Of a stretch of DNA of 64,000 nucleotides, positions 39,732 through 49,361 are shown piece after piece. The notes beneath the pieces are model-generated. The model saw only the letters and a list, made by a program, of their open reading frames with translations. It ran no database searches and had not been told where the DNA came from. The stretch's first letter is position 1. The number at the start of each line of letters is the position of its first letter. This DNA comes from Rhodoferax sp. (GTDB taxonomy: Bacteria; Pseudomonadota; Gammaproteobacteria; Burkholderiales; Burkholderiaceae_C). Location of the stretch: positions 27,867-91,866 of the forward strand of contig NZ_JAAFHA010000005.1 in assembly GCF_010365055.1 (NCBI RefSeq). The letters run 5' to 3'. The translations under genes and the position numbers were made by a program.

Positions 39732-42700
39732 TCAGTCCATCGTCATGAGTTGCGCGTTGCCACCGGCGGCGGCCGTGTTGGTGCTGATGCTTTGCTCATG
39801 CATCAGGGCGCTCAAGTCGTAGCAGGCACCTGATGCCAACTGCGCGGGCGACAAGCTTTCAATGCGCACGAGGGCTCCCGCCTGCTGCGCCACGGTCGGG
39901 GCCAGGGCTTGCAGCGCATCGCCATCACCTTCAAACAACATGGCGCTCACGTGCTGCTCGCTGCGCAACTGATCAAAGCTGCGCTGTTGCACAAAGCGCT
40001 GCACCTCGGGCGGCAAGGTGCTCAGCACATGGGCCACGGCGCTGTCGCTGGCGGGGGTCTCGATCCAGCACGGGTTGCCACTGGCCAAGGCAGCTGCCAC
40101 CTGGTGGATCAGCCCAAGCGCCGTCTGTGGCACGGCCCAGACCGCGCCCCGCGCCAGCAGCTGGTAGCGGTTCGACTCCCCCGTGGGGCCCGGCAGCAGA
40201 AAGACCTGGCCAAGCACGCTGGCGGCCCGATACCTTGCGCACGCGGCCGTGGCCTGCGCCATGTCCAGGCCGCTTAAGCCCCCTTGCCCTGCCGCCACCA
40301 GCGTTGGCCCTTGCAGGCTCGCCATCAAACTCTGCAGCGCCAGCAAAGCGGGATGCGCGTTGAGGTGACGCTCGGCGCTGGCCAGCGGCAGCGCGCGACT
40401 GGCAGGCGAGGCCGCCAGGGCACTCAAAGCCGGGTTGCATTGGGCATCATCTTGCTGTAAGAGCCGGTACAGATAGAGCGGCCCGCCCGCTTTGGGCCCA
40501 GTGCCCGACAGGCCCATGCCGCCAAAAGGCTGCACTCCCACCACCGCGCCGATCACATTGCGGTTGACGTATATATTGCCCGCCTGCACCTTTTGCGTGA
40601 CCTGGGCGATGGTCTCGTCAATGCGGCTGTGCACCCCAAAGGTCAGGCCGTAGCCGGTGGCGTTAATGGCATTGAGCACACTGGCGAGGTCGTCGCGCCG
40701 GTAGCGCAGCACATGCAGCACCGGGCCGAACACCTCGCGCTGCAGGCGCTCGATGCGGTCGATCTCAATCAGCGTGGGCATCACAAAATGACCTTGGCCT
40801 GCGCTCTCGTCGCGCGCCATGCGGGTCACCGCTTGGCCGTCTGAGCGCATCGCCTCAATGTGCTGCTCAATCTGCACCCTTGCCTCCTCGTCGATCACCG
40901 GACCCACATCGGTGTGCATGCGGTCCGGGTTGCCCATGACCCACTCGCGCATCGCGTCCTTGATCATGCCAATGACCCGGTCGGCCACGTCTTCCTGGAT
41001 GCACAGCAATCGAAGCGCCGAGCAGCGCTGGCCGGCCGAGTCGAAAGCTGAAGACAACACATCGCCCACCACCTGCTCAGCCAATGCCGATGAATCGACC
41101 ACCATGGCATTTTGGCCCCCGGTCTCGGCAATCAAGGGGATGCAGTGGCCCTGCCGGCTCAGGCGCTGTGACAAGGTTTGCGCAATCAGCCGCGCCACCT
41201 CGGTCGAGCCGGTAAACATCACGCCCGCCACCTGCGCGTGCGCCACCAGCGCGGTGCCCACGACCTCACCGGTGCCGGGAACCAGTTGCACCGCATCCAG
41301 CGGCACGCCGGCTTCGTGCAGCAGGCGCACCATCAGATCAGCGACCAGCGGCGTTTGCTCTGCCGGCTTGGCCAGCACACAGTTGCCGCTGGCCAGCGCG
41401 GCGGCAACCTGGCCGGCAAAGATCGCCAGCGGGAAATTCCACGGGCTGATGCACAGCACCACACCGAGCGAGCGCTGCGTCTGATTGTCAAAGGTGGCTT
41501 CTGCCTGGGCCGCGTAATAGCGCAAGAAGTCCACCGCCTCGCGGATTTCGGAAATGGCGTTGGGCAGCGACTTGCCCGCTTCGCGCACGATCAGGCCCAG
41601 GATGCTTTGCGTGCGCTGCTCCAGCAAGTCGGCGGCGCGCTTGAGGCAGGCGGCGCGTTCTTGGGGTGGTGTCACTTGCCAGATTTGGGTCGCGCGAGCG
41701 GCGCGCTCAACTGCGAGCTCAAGCTCGGCCACCGAAGCCGGTCGCACCCAGCCGACCTGGTCGCGCGTGTCGGCCGGGTTGCAGACCGCTTGCCAGCCCT
41801 GCGCCACGGCAGTGGACGCACTGACTGGCGCCACCTGCGCCACCGTGGCGCAAGCGGCATGGATCACTTGCGTGCTGCGCAGCAAGCCCGCGGCGAGCGA
41901 GGCCAGCTGTTGTTCGTTGGCCAGATTCAGGCCCGATGAGTTCAAGCGCGACTGGGCGCCCAGGGCGGCAAACAGCTGGCGCGGCAGCGCAATCTTGGGG
42001 TGCGGCGCGCCCAGCTGGCCCGCCTGCGCCTCAATCGCCTGCGCCTCCAGCACCGGGTCGGCCACCAGGTCATCGACCTGCACCTTGAGGTCGCCAATGC
42101 GGTTGACAAAGGATGAGTTGGAGCCGTTCTCCAGCAGCCGGCGCACCAGATACGCCAAGAGCGTCTCGTGCGTGCCCACCGGCGCGTAAATGCGGCATGG
42201 GCGCCCCAGCTTGCCGTCGGCCACCGTGCCGGTGACCTGCTCGTACAGCGGCTCGCCCATGCCATGCAGGCACTGAAACTCGTACTGCCCGGCGTAGTAG
42301 TTGTTGCCCGCCATCTGGTAAATCGACGCCACGGTTTGCGCGTTGTGGGTGGCAAATTGCGGGTAAACCGCCTCGGGTGCGGCGAGCAACTTGCGCGCGC
42401 AAGCGAGGTAAGCCACATCGGTATGCACCTTGCGGGTGTAGACCGGGTAGCCGTCCAGGCCGTCGAGCTGGGCGCGCTTGATCTCTGCGTCCCAGTAAGC
42501 GCCTTTGACCAGGCGGATCATCAGGCGGTGGCCGCTGCGCCTTGCCAGGTCAATCACATGGTCGATCACATAAGGGCAGCGCTTGAGGTAGGACTGCACC
42601 ACGAAGCCGATGCCGTTCCAGCCTTTGAGCCTGGGGTCGAAACACAGGTTCTCTAACAGGTCCAGGGAGAGTTCCAGGCGGTCAGACTCTTCAGCGTCGA

Positions 42701-43820
42701 TGTTGATGGCGATGTCGTACTTGCGCGCCAGCAGCGCCAGCTTGGTCAGTCGCGGCAGCAGCTCATCCATGACACGATCGCGCTGGGCGCGGCTGTAGCG
42801 CGTGTGCAGCGCCGACAGCTTCACCGAAATGCCCGGGCCTTCAAAGATGCCACGGCCGTTGGACGCCATGCCGATGGCGCGGATCGATTGCTCGTAGGAG
42901 GCGACATAGCGCTCCGCATCCGCCTCGGTGGTGGCCGCCTCGCCCAGCATATCGTAGGAATAGCGAAAGCCTTTTTTCTCCAGCGCGCGGCTGTTGGCCA
43001 GCGCCTCGGAGATGGTCTGCCCGGTGACGAACTGCTCGCCCATCAGCTTCATGGCGCGGTGCACGCCCTGGCGGATCAGCGGCTCGCCACCCTTGCCGAT
43101 CATGCGGGTCAGCGCGTTGCCCATGCTCTTCTCGCTGGCGGTGGCGGTGAGCTTGCCGGTCAGCATCAGGCCCCAGACGGCGGCGTTGACGAACAGCGAG
43201 GGCGAGTTGCCCAGGTGCGAATGCCAGTCACCGTGACTGATTTTGTCGCGAATCAGCGCGTCGCGCGTGGCGTTGTCGGGAATGCGCAGGAGCGCCTCGG
43301 CCATGCACATCAGCGCCACGCCTTCCTGGCTGGAGAGCGAAAACTCCTGCACCAACGCCTCCACGCCGCCGCCGGTCTTGTTGCTGCGCAGGCCTTCAAC
43401 CAACCGGGTCGCGACTTCTTCAATCGCGGCGCGCTGGTCCGCGTCGCTCACATGCGCCAATTGCACCAGCATCGGCAGGCATTCAGGCTCGGGACGGTGC
43501 CAGGCGGCGGTGATGGCAGCGCGCATCTCGGTCTGCGGCAGCACGTTTTGGGCCCAGTCCAGGAAGGGCTGGGGTGCTGAAGACGGTGCACTGGGCGGCG
43601 GCGCCACGTCTTCCTCTTCGTCAGTCTCGACGCCGGAGAGGGTGTTGGTTGCGCCTTGGTTTGCACCAAGCGGAACATGTCCGCGTTCGATGCTCTCAAC
43701 GTAGTGCAGAACCGCCTGCTTGATAAGCCAGTGGGACGTCCGCCCTTGGGCTATTGCGGCCTCCTTGATGCGCGTTCGCAGCGCCTCATCAACCTTGATA
43801 CCGAGTGTGACTGTGGCCAT
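39732..43820 (-). CDS. putA: trifunctional proline dehydrogenase / glutamate-semialdehyde dehydrogenase / repressor PutA
   Basis: 1362 residues from ATG 43820. The N-terminal ribbon-helix-helix domain (MATVTLGIKVDEALRTRIKEAA to HWLIKQAV) makes it a self-regulating PutA. The proline dehydrogenase barrel (about 190-500) has EGPGISVKLSALH and IRLVKGAYWDAEIKRAQ. The aldehyde dehydrogenase domain has SPWNFPLAIF, Glu in AETGGQNAM and catalytic Cys in DSAGQRCSALR. A further C-terminal domain of about 250 residues is typical of the trifunctional group. It oxidises proline to glutamate at the membrane and represses its own gene when proline is absent. Confidence 0.96.
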   Translation of the reverse strand: MATVTLGIKVDEALRTRIKEAAIAQGRTSHWLIKQAVLHYVESIERGHVPLGANQGATNTLSGVETDEEEDVAPPPSAPSSAPQPFLDWAQNVLPQTEMRAAITAAWHRPEPECLPMLVQLAHVSDADQRAAIEEVATRLVEGLRSNKTGGGVEALVQEFSLSSQEGVALMCMAEALLRIPDNATRDALIRDKISHGDWHSHLGNSPSLFVNAAVWGLMLTGKLTATASEKSMGNALTRMIGKGGEPLIRQGVHRAMKLMGEQFVTGQTISEALANSRALEKKGFRYSYDMLGEAATTEADAERYVASYEQSIRAIGMASNGRGIFEGPGISVKLSALHTRYSRAQRDRVMDELLPRLTKLALLARKYDIAINIDAEESDRLELSLDLLENLCFDPRLKGWNGIGFVVQSYLKRCPYVIDHVIDLARRSGHRLMIRLVKGAYWDAEIKRAQLDGLDGYPVYTRKVHTDVAYLACARKLLAAPEAVYPQFATHNAQTVASIYQMAGNNYYAGQYEFQCLHGMGEPLYEQVTGTVADGKLGRPCRIYAPVGTHETLLAYLVRRLLENGSNSSFVNRIGDLKVQVDDLVADPVLEAQAIEAQAGQLGAPHPKIALPRQLFAALGAQSRLNSSGLNLANEQQLASLAAGLLRSTQVIHAACATVAQVAPVSASTAVAQGWQAVCNPADTRDQVGWVRPASVAELELAVERAARATQIWQVTPPQERAACLKRAADLLEQRTQSILGLIVREAGKSLPNAISEIREAVDFLRYYAAQAEATFDNQTQRSLGVVLCISPWNFPLAIFAGQVAAALASGNCVLAKPAEQTPLVADLMVRLLHEAGVPLDAVQLVPGTGEVVGTALVAHAQVAGVMFTGSTEVARLIAQTLSQRLSRQGHCIPLIAETGGQNAMVVDSSALAEQVVGDVLSSAFDSAGQRCSALRLLCIQEDVADRVIGMIKDAMREWVMGNPDRMHTDVGPVIDEEARVQIEQHIEAMRSDGQAVTRMARDESAGQGHFVMPTLIEIDRIERLQREVFGPVLHVLRYRRDDLASVLNAINATGYGLTFGVHSRIDETIAQVTQKVQAGNIYVNRNVIGAVVGVQPFGGMGLSGTGPKAGGPLYLYRLLQQDDAQCNPALSALAASPASRALPLASAERHLNAHPALLALQSLMASLQGPTLVAAGQGGLSGLDMAQATAACARYRAASVLGQVFLLPGPTGESNRYQLLARGAVWAVPQTALGLIHQVAAALASGNPCWIETPASDSAVAHVLSTLPPEVQRFVQQRSFDQLRSEQHVSAMLFEGDGDALQALAPTVAQQAGALVRIESLSPAQLASGACYDLSALMHEQSISTNTAAAGGNAQLMTMD

Positions 43821-43821
43821 G

Positions 43822-43895
43822 GTTGCACCTATTTCCAAAATGAGTTGCACCTATTTTAATTTGGGTGCAACCCATATTTAATCAGGGTTAACCCT
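43822..43895 (-). promoter_or_regulatory. PutA operator cluster and putA promoter region
   Basis: GTTGCA occurs at 43822-43827 and 43844-43849, and its reverse complement TGCAAC at 43866-43871; the spacing is about 22 bp each time. GTTGCA is the operator core reported for the E. coli PutA ribbon-helix-helix domain. The nearest site touches the putA start codon. A perfect AGGGTTAACCCT palindrome lies further upstream at 43884-43895. Confidence 0.7.
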
Positions 43896-44002
43896 CGTCG
43901 CTTGCGAAGCTTGCGCTACCCATGCCATGGCACCGCTCCGGCAATTGGGTAGCACGAGGTAGTGGTGCATTACCTGCCCAATACGTCAATGCTGATTCAC
44001 CC

Positions 44003-46072
44003 CTAAAACGCAATGAACCTTGCCCCCAACGTATGCCGAAGGTTCCACTTCATGGTGGTGTCGAGCGCAGCCTCCAGCAAAATAACGCGGCCTGTTTGCG
44101 CTTTGAACCAGTCCAGGGTGACGGCCGTCAATTGCGTGTCAAAACACACCACAGCGGTACGCGGCGTGGCCTGGCTATCACTCACTCGCCAGACCTCGTT
44201 GCCCGTTAATTCCGTCACGCGTTCCAACTGATAGTCCAGCTGAAAACCGCACTTGAGAAAAACCTCATCCTGAATCAATTCACGCGGCAGGACGTTGAAT
44301 AGACTGGCCTCTTTGGCTTGAATGTAGGCCTTGAGTGCGATCAAATTCTCTGCTTCAGTCTTGTCAGGGTCAGGCGCAAATTCAACACGCGGAAAGTTGG
44401 ACTTGACCAGGCTGAACACTTTGAAGCCCGCGTCCAGCGGCTGCGGCTTGTCACCCGTGCCGGCGATCACACGCTTGACGCGGTCGATGGTGATGTCGCT
44501 GATTTTCCGATAACCCTGTTTGTAAGCGGCCTCTTTGGGTTTGATTTCCTCGGGGAGTTGAACCGTTACAAACTGCCGGTTACCGCCATCTTCCCTGTTG
44601 AGCTTGAGCACCGCATGGGCCGTGCTGCCACTGCCGCCAAAAAAATCCAACACCAGCGCGCAGGGGTCGCCGCCCGTCACGTACTGAATCAGTTTGGCCA
44701 ACTCTTCATAGTCTTTGGGATTGGGGAACACCTTGGCGCCCATCAGCTTGCGCAGCGCCTTGACGGCCACTTGCGATTGCTTGTAAATGCACGATCCACG
44801 CACCTGCATTGCCAATCCAGCGTCATCCGGGTCGGCCGTTGCGTTTTCATCCTCTTCATCGAGACCGTTCTCTGGGTCCAGCTCATCCGCCACCGGGCGC
44901 AAATGTGCTTTACGGAATGGCGGTTCGGTGTGATCAGCGCGAAACACAATCAGGTCGAGATCAATCTGCCGTTGCATTTCGTCCGGTGCCGAAATACCCC
45001 AACCACGCTCAGGCACTTTGCAGGGAAGCCCTGTGTCTTTATGCAGCACGTCGTAGCGTGGCCCGCCGCCACCCGGCCATGAGATATCACGGTCGCGCCA
45101 TGGCCCATTGCTGTCCACCCGCCGATAGCGCGCAAGCCTCTTGGAAGCATGGCCCGCAGGCAGATTGCGAAACCACTCCGTCAGGTCGGCCTCAATCGCC
45201 AAGTCGCTTTCACCATGGGTTTTGCGCAGACGCACATACTCATCCCAAATCTCCTTGGCGCCGGGCTTGGCTTCGCGCCAGATGGTTTTGGCGTCTTTCA
45301 GGGCCTGCAAGTCTTTGGCGTAGACCGCCATGTACTCATGTCCGACTGAAAATAATTTGGCGTCGTTTTTGCGTCCCTTCTCCCAAACCAAGGTGGCAAC
45401 GTGGTTTTCTTCCCCAAACGCCTCGTCCATGGTGCGGCGCAGGTTGTCAATTTCGTAATCGTCAATCGACACCATAACCACGCCATCCTCACGCAGCAGT
45501 TGGCGCGCCACCAGCAGGCGGGGGTAGATCATGTTGAGCCAGTTGGAGTGGTAGCGGCCATCAGCCTGTGCATTGGTGTCGACCTTCACGCCGCCTTCGG
45601 TGACCCCGGTTTGCTCCCAGTAGGGGCGCTTGTCTTGGGTGTAGTTGTCGCTGTAAACAAAGTCTTTGCCCGTGTTGTAGGGTGGGTCAATGTAGATGCA
45701 CTTGACCTGGCCCCGGTAGCTGGAGAGCAACAACTTCAAAACTTCGAGGTTTTCACCTTCGATGATGAGGTTGCCGCGGGCTTGGTCCGGGTTCATGCTG
45801 CGGGATGCGTCATAGTTCAGCGCCGCCGTGGTCGGCATGAAGGCGCGTCGCTTGGCTTCGCCTTTGCCGTGCCAGCGAAACTCGTAGCGCTCGCTTTCGC
45901 CTTCGCCCACCAAGCGTTGCAGTTCGGCTGGGTTCAGTCGGCCTTCATCGGTGAACAGGTCGGGAAAGTCGCTTTTCAAACGGGCCAAGCGTTCGGCCAG
46001 CAGGTCCGGGCTCTGAGGCATACGAGGCGCTTCAACAGCGGCAGTGGCGGGAGGGGTGGGTATGGTGCTCAT
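44003..46072 (-). CDS. mod: Type III restriction-modification methyltransferase Mod
   Basis: A 689-residue beta-class N6-adenine DNA methyltransferase. The catalytic DPPYNTGKDF lies near residue 130 and precedes the SAM motif LDFFGGSGSTAHAVL near residue 465, the order expected for Mod proteins. The region between carries the target-recognition part. With Res it forms a Type III system; Mod alone methylates one strand of an asymmetric site. It starts one base after the res stop. The order res then mod on the transcript is opposite to the classic EcoP1I arrangement. Confidence 0.92.
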   Translation of the reverse strand: MSTIPTPPATAAVEAPRMPQSPDLLAERLARLKSDFPDLFTDEGRLNPAELQRLVGEGESERYEFRWHGKGEAKRRAFMPTTAALNYDASRSMNPDQARGNLIIEGENLEVLKLLLSSYRGQVKCIYIDPPYNTGKDFVYSDNYTQDKRPYWEQTGVTEGGVKVDTNAQADGRYHSNWLNMIYPRLLVARQLLREDGVVMVSIDDYEIDNLRRTMDEAFGEENHVATLVWEKGRKNDAKLFSVGHEYMAVYAKDLQALKDAKTIWREAKPGAKEIWDEYVRLRKTHGESDLAIEADLTEWFRNLPAGHASKRLARYRRVDSNGPWRDRDISWPGGGGPRYDVLHKDTGLPCKVPERGWGISAPDEMQRQIDLDLIVFRADHTEPPFRKAHLRPVADELDPENGLDEEDENATADPDDAGLAMQVRGSCIYKQSQVAVKALRKLMGAKVFPNPKDYEELAKLIQYVTGGDPCALVLDFFGGSGSTAHAVLKLNREDGGNRQFVTVQLPEEIKPKEAAYKQGYRKISDITIDRVKRVIAGTGDKPQPLDAGFKVFSLVKSNFPRVEFAPDPDKTEAENLIALKAYIQAKEASLFNVLPRELIQDEVFLKCGFQLDYQLERVTELTGNEVWRVSDSQATPRTAVVCFDTQLTAVTLDWFKAQTGRVILLEAALDTTMKWNLRHTLGARFIAF

Positions 46073-46073
46073 C

Positions 46074-48935
46074 TCAGGTGCTGGGGTTGCCCAGCGTCAA
46101 GCCGGTTTTGAAGTGGTCGTAAGTGGCGTGGGGCGCGCTGTAGGCACCTTGGCCGGGCAGCAGCGTCAGGGCGCGGCCGTTGCGCCGGGTTTCAAACCCC
46201 AAGGCTTTGAAGTGCTTTTCGGCGCACAAAATTTTCAGGCGTTCGTCCTCTGTTAGGGCCGCGCGGTCGTCCAGGTCGTTGGTGCCTTTGACTTCGACCA
46301 CAAAGATGAAGCTGTTGTCGTCAAGCGCTCGTGTGTCATCGAAACTCATTTGGCTGCCGGGCATGGCAGCGCGGTTGCCAGCCTTGAAAACCAGGCCAAA
46401 GTCGGGGGTGTAGGTGGTGCCAATGGGCGTGGCAATTTTGTAGCCATCCGGCAGTTTGAGCAGACACAGCAACTGCGGGTCGTAGTCCGCCTGCCTGGCA
46501 AACTCGATTTCTTTGCCGCTGTCGCACATCGCCTGGTCGTACAAGCCGGTTTTTGGGGTGCCCACCACGGATTTATAAGTGTTGATGCTGGCTTGCAGTG
46601 TTGCCAGAGGGAGGGTGCCGCCGTCCAGCTCGTAACGCAGGCCGCGCAGCATGGCTTCGGTTTCGGCATTTTTCACAATGGTGGTGGCTTGCTGCAAAAA
46701 ACGCTGGGGGTTGTGCAGCAGGTTGGCCGCGCGAACCGGGTCTTGCAGCACGCCGGCCAGCAGCCGGTGCGTGGCGCGCAGTGACAGGCTGGTGCCTTCC
46801 GATAACTCTTCGACCAGATCGAGCGGCGCAAAGCGGGCTTTAAGAGTTTCGGTCGCGCTGCCTTGCCATTCACCGTTCAAAACGTATTCATCTTTGCTTT
46901 GTGCGCCCGCCCCGTTCGGGTTGTCGCCCAGGCTTTTGATGCGGGTGAGGGTTGCTTCTGCCTCGTACACCGCCATGGCGATTTCGTCGATTTTCGGGGC
47001 TGCATCCGTCACAATCTCGTCTTCGTTGAAGCTGACGGTGTAGCGGGTAGTGCGCGCAATGCGCTGCCAGAAGCTCTTGAACGCCGCACTGTTAAACAGC
47101 TTGTCGTTGCGGTTGATGGTGTTGTGTTTGCGCTGGCCTTTGTGGTTTTCGCGCAGTTTGGCACCCGCGCTGGCATCGCCATAGTCGTCTTGTACTTGCT
47201 GCTGGTATTGGCGGGCAAAGGTGGCGTAGGTCTCGTTGGGGATGACGGTGAGCAGGTTGGTTTCTTCACCTTCAACCACATCGATGGCGTCATAAACACG
47301 TTGGCCATTTTGGTTAACGCAGATGCGCAAGCCGCGTCCGATTTCTTGCCGCTTCTTGCTTTCGCTGTAGCTCTGGTTCAACGTGGCGATGTTGAAGATG
47401 TTGGGGTTGTCCCAACCCACGCCCAGCGCCGAATGCGAAAAGATGAATTCAATTGGGTCACCTAGTTTGAGCAGACCTTCTTTGTCGTGGAGAATGCGTC
47501 GGTAAATTTCAGCGTTGGCCGCCATGGAGTCGGCCCGGTCGGTGTAGTCACCTGATTTTGTGCGTGAAAAATAAGACCCTTGGGCTGCATGAACCTCTTG
47601 CGGCGTTGGCGTACGACCCGTTCGCTCGCCGACGATGCGGCTGTATTCCTCTTCAAACAGGGTTTTGATGAGGGGTGCCGCAGTGGCATCGCTGGCCAGG
47701 TAGTTGTCGACTTTGTCAATGAACACCAGTGACAGGCATTTAATGCCTTTACTTACCAGCTTTGCCTTTTTCTCAAAGTGGGTTTGAATTAGCCAGCTCA
47801 GTTGAGCTCGGAATAATCCGGCCATGTCACCCGAGCGTTGATTGAGCTGCATTTCAATGCCGTTGGTGAAAAGCACGGTCCAGATGCCATTGCGCAGGCC
47901 TTTTTTGTAGATACGCTCAATCGTGAAGTCGCCATAGCTGATGTTGTTGCTGACTTTTGCCAGTGCATCGTCTTTTTTGAGCCAGCGGCTCTCTTTCCAG
48001 ATAAATTCACCTTTGGCATTGCGAATCCACAGGCGTAGCTTGGCTTTGGGGGCGCTCACATCCGTGGCCTGTATCTCAATCAGTTCAATCTTGAGGGTGG
48101 CTTCGTCGTTTTTCTCGGAAACGGACAAGACTTCAATTTTTTTGACCAAACCTTGCGCGTAAGCGTCAGCGGGCGCAAGGCGAAAGATGCGGTTCTTGAC
48201 CACGGCATGCGTTGCCGAAAACCGGAGTTTGGCCAGAGGCTTGAGGCTGGCAAGGCGTTCAACGGCGTTGTCTGTGTCCATGCCTTCTTGTGGCTCGTCC
48301 ATGAGCACCACGGGGTGGCAGTCAGCCAGTGCTGCGAACCAAGTTTTGCCGTCGATAGCGTCGTCGCGTCCGGCGCGGTTGATGACGCGGTCATCGGCGC
48401 TGAACGACTGCAAGGTCATCACCATGATTTGCGGCTCTGTGTTGGTGATGAATTGCTTGAGCCGTGTGAGTTTGGCGCTGTCGTATTCAAAGTGGCTGAT
48501 AGGGGAATTGAGCTGATGCTCATCGGCCAATTGACTGCCAAAGCTTTTCAGGGTGCTCAGAACCCCCGCGCGAATAGCGACGGACGGCACAACGATGATG
48601 AACTTGCTCCATCCGTAATGTTTGTGTAGCGCGTAGACGCTTTTCAGATAGACCAGCGTTTTGCCCGTGCCCGTTTCCATTTCAACGCACAGCTCAAGCG
48701 GAAATGGCTGCGCAGGTGCGACACTCTTTTCAAGCGAGGTGGGGTCTTTCAGGTACTTGCGGGCCACAACATCGAGATTGCGGGAAAGGTCCTCGCCGCT
48801 CAAAGGACAGCGGTTTGGCAAAACGGACGTGCCTTGCCAAAAATCAGGTGTCTGACGCGGAGTGCCAGCGAACACCTTCACAATCGCTCCGACTGCCTGG
48901 TTTTGATATTGGAGTGATTCGAGTAAAAATGACAT
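46074..48935 (-). CDS. res: Type III restriction endonuclease subunit Res
   Basis: 953 residues. Superfamily 2 helicase core with Walker A METGTGKTLVYLKS (near residue 95), motif II LMDEPQEGMD, motif III RFSATHA and motif VI QEIGRGLRICV. The C-terminal nuclease domain has PDFGLVF followed by FIFVVEVKGT, a PD-(D/E)xK site. It cuts DNA after ATP-driven communication between two unmethylated sites. ATG 48935 (MSFLLESLQYQNQAV) is chosen because family similarity starts there; no good ribosome-binding site was seen, and a TTG at 48962 is an alternative. Confidence 0.9.
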   Translation of the reverse strand: MSFLLESLQYQNQAVGAIVKVFAGTPRQTPDFWQGTSVLPNRCPLSGEDLSRNLDVVARKYLKDPTSLEKSVAPAQPFPLELCVEMETGTGKTLVYLKSVYALHKHYGWSKFIIVVPSVAIRAGVLSTLKSFGSQLADEHQLNSPISHFEYDSAKLTRLKQFITNTEPQIMVMTLQSFSADDRVINRAGRDDAIDGKTWFAALADCHPVVLMDEPQEGMDTDNAVERLASLKPLAKLRFSATHAVVKNRIFRLAPADAYAQGLVKKIEVLSVSEKNDEATLKIELIEIQATDVSAPKAKLRLWIRNAKGEFIWKESRWLKKDDALAKVSNNISYGDFTIERIYKKGLRNGIWTVLFTNGIEMQLNQRSGDMAGLFRAQLSWLIQTHFEKKAKLVSKGIKCLSLVFIDKVDNYLASDATAAPLIKTLFEEEYSRIVGERTGRTPTPQEVHAAQGSYFSRTKSGDYTDRADSMAANAEIYRRILHDKEGLLKLGDPIEFIFSHSALGVGWDNPNIFNIATLNQSYSESKKRQEIGRGLRICVNQNGQRVYDAIDVVEGEETNLLTVIPNETYATFARQYQQQVQDDYGDASAGAKLRENHKGQRKHNTINRNDKLFNSAAFKSFWQRIARTTRYTVSFNEDEIVTDAAPKIDEIAMAVYEAEATLTRIKSLGDNPNGAGAQSKDEYVLNGEWQGSATETLKARFAPLDLVEELSEGTSLSLRATHRLLAGVLQDPVRAANLLHNPQRFLQQATTIVKNAETEAMLRGLRYELDGGTLPLATLQASINTYKSVVGTPKTGLYDQAMCDSGKEIEFARQADYDPQLLCLLKLPDGYKIATPIGTTYTPDFGLVFKAGNRAAMPGSQMSFDDTRALDDNSFIFVVEVKGTNDLDDRAALTEDERLKILCAEKHFKALGFETRRNGRALTLLPGQGAYSAPHATYDHFKTGLTLGNPST

Positions 48936-49017
48936 AGAGCGACTTAGGGACGACGGCCGCAATCTTACCCGGCGGGCTAGGACTACTGCACCGTCCGGCT
49001 AGGGTGGGATTAAGAGG

Positions 49018-49116
49018 CTAGTCGTCGAGTTTGTGTTCCAGCCGCTCGGCCAACCGGCGTTCGCCCGGTGTCATGCGCGAAGCGCAAGCACCAAATGCTG
49101 GTAGCAGTGTTGCCAT
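49018..49116 (-). pseudogene. 32-codon remnant of a NERD/helicase-like gene
   Basis: ATG 49116, with GAGGTG five bases upstream, encodes 32 residues including SRMTPGERRLAERLEHKLDD and then TAG. From memory this resembles the start of NERD-domain helicase/nuclease proteins, which continue after a similar segment. Nothing recognisable follows before res. It is best read as the N-terminal stub of a deleted gene; an intact tiny gene is possible. The rest of the 48936-49284 gap shows no gene. Confidence 0.5.
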
Positions 49117-49284
49117 TTGTCACCTCGGCCCTGAATTTGTTTTGAGCCCATTATGAGCTGGGTCAAAACTTGCGCAGATTGATGTGGGTCAACTGGTATG
49201 GCGGCATTGCGGCTGCGGCAGAGAAAGCGCAGAGATCAACAGCGTTCGATAGGGATCGGAACTGTTTGATGTGGTGGATTGTGC

Positions 49285-49361
49285 TGGTCTGCCCGGAGGG
49301 GATTGAACCCCCGACCCACAGCTTAGAAGGCTGTTGCTCTATCCAACTGAGCTACGGGCAG
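49285..49361 (-). tRNA. tRNA-Arg (UCU)
   Basis: 77 bases including an encoded CCA. Acceptor CTGCCCG pairs with CGGGCAG, the D stem is GCTC/GAGC, the anticodon stem ACAGC/GCTGT holds loop CTTCTAA (anticodon UCU), and the T arm contains GGTTCAATC. It lies on the same strand as the acyl-CoA synthetase gene, whose final codons and stop run 23 bases into it. Confidence 0.95.

Noticed and set aside
43914-43952. GCTACCC...GGGTAGC pair as a mod terminator
   Set aside because: The loop is about 25 bases and no T-run follows on the mod strand.
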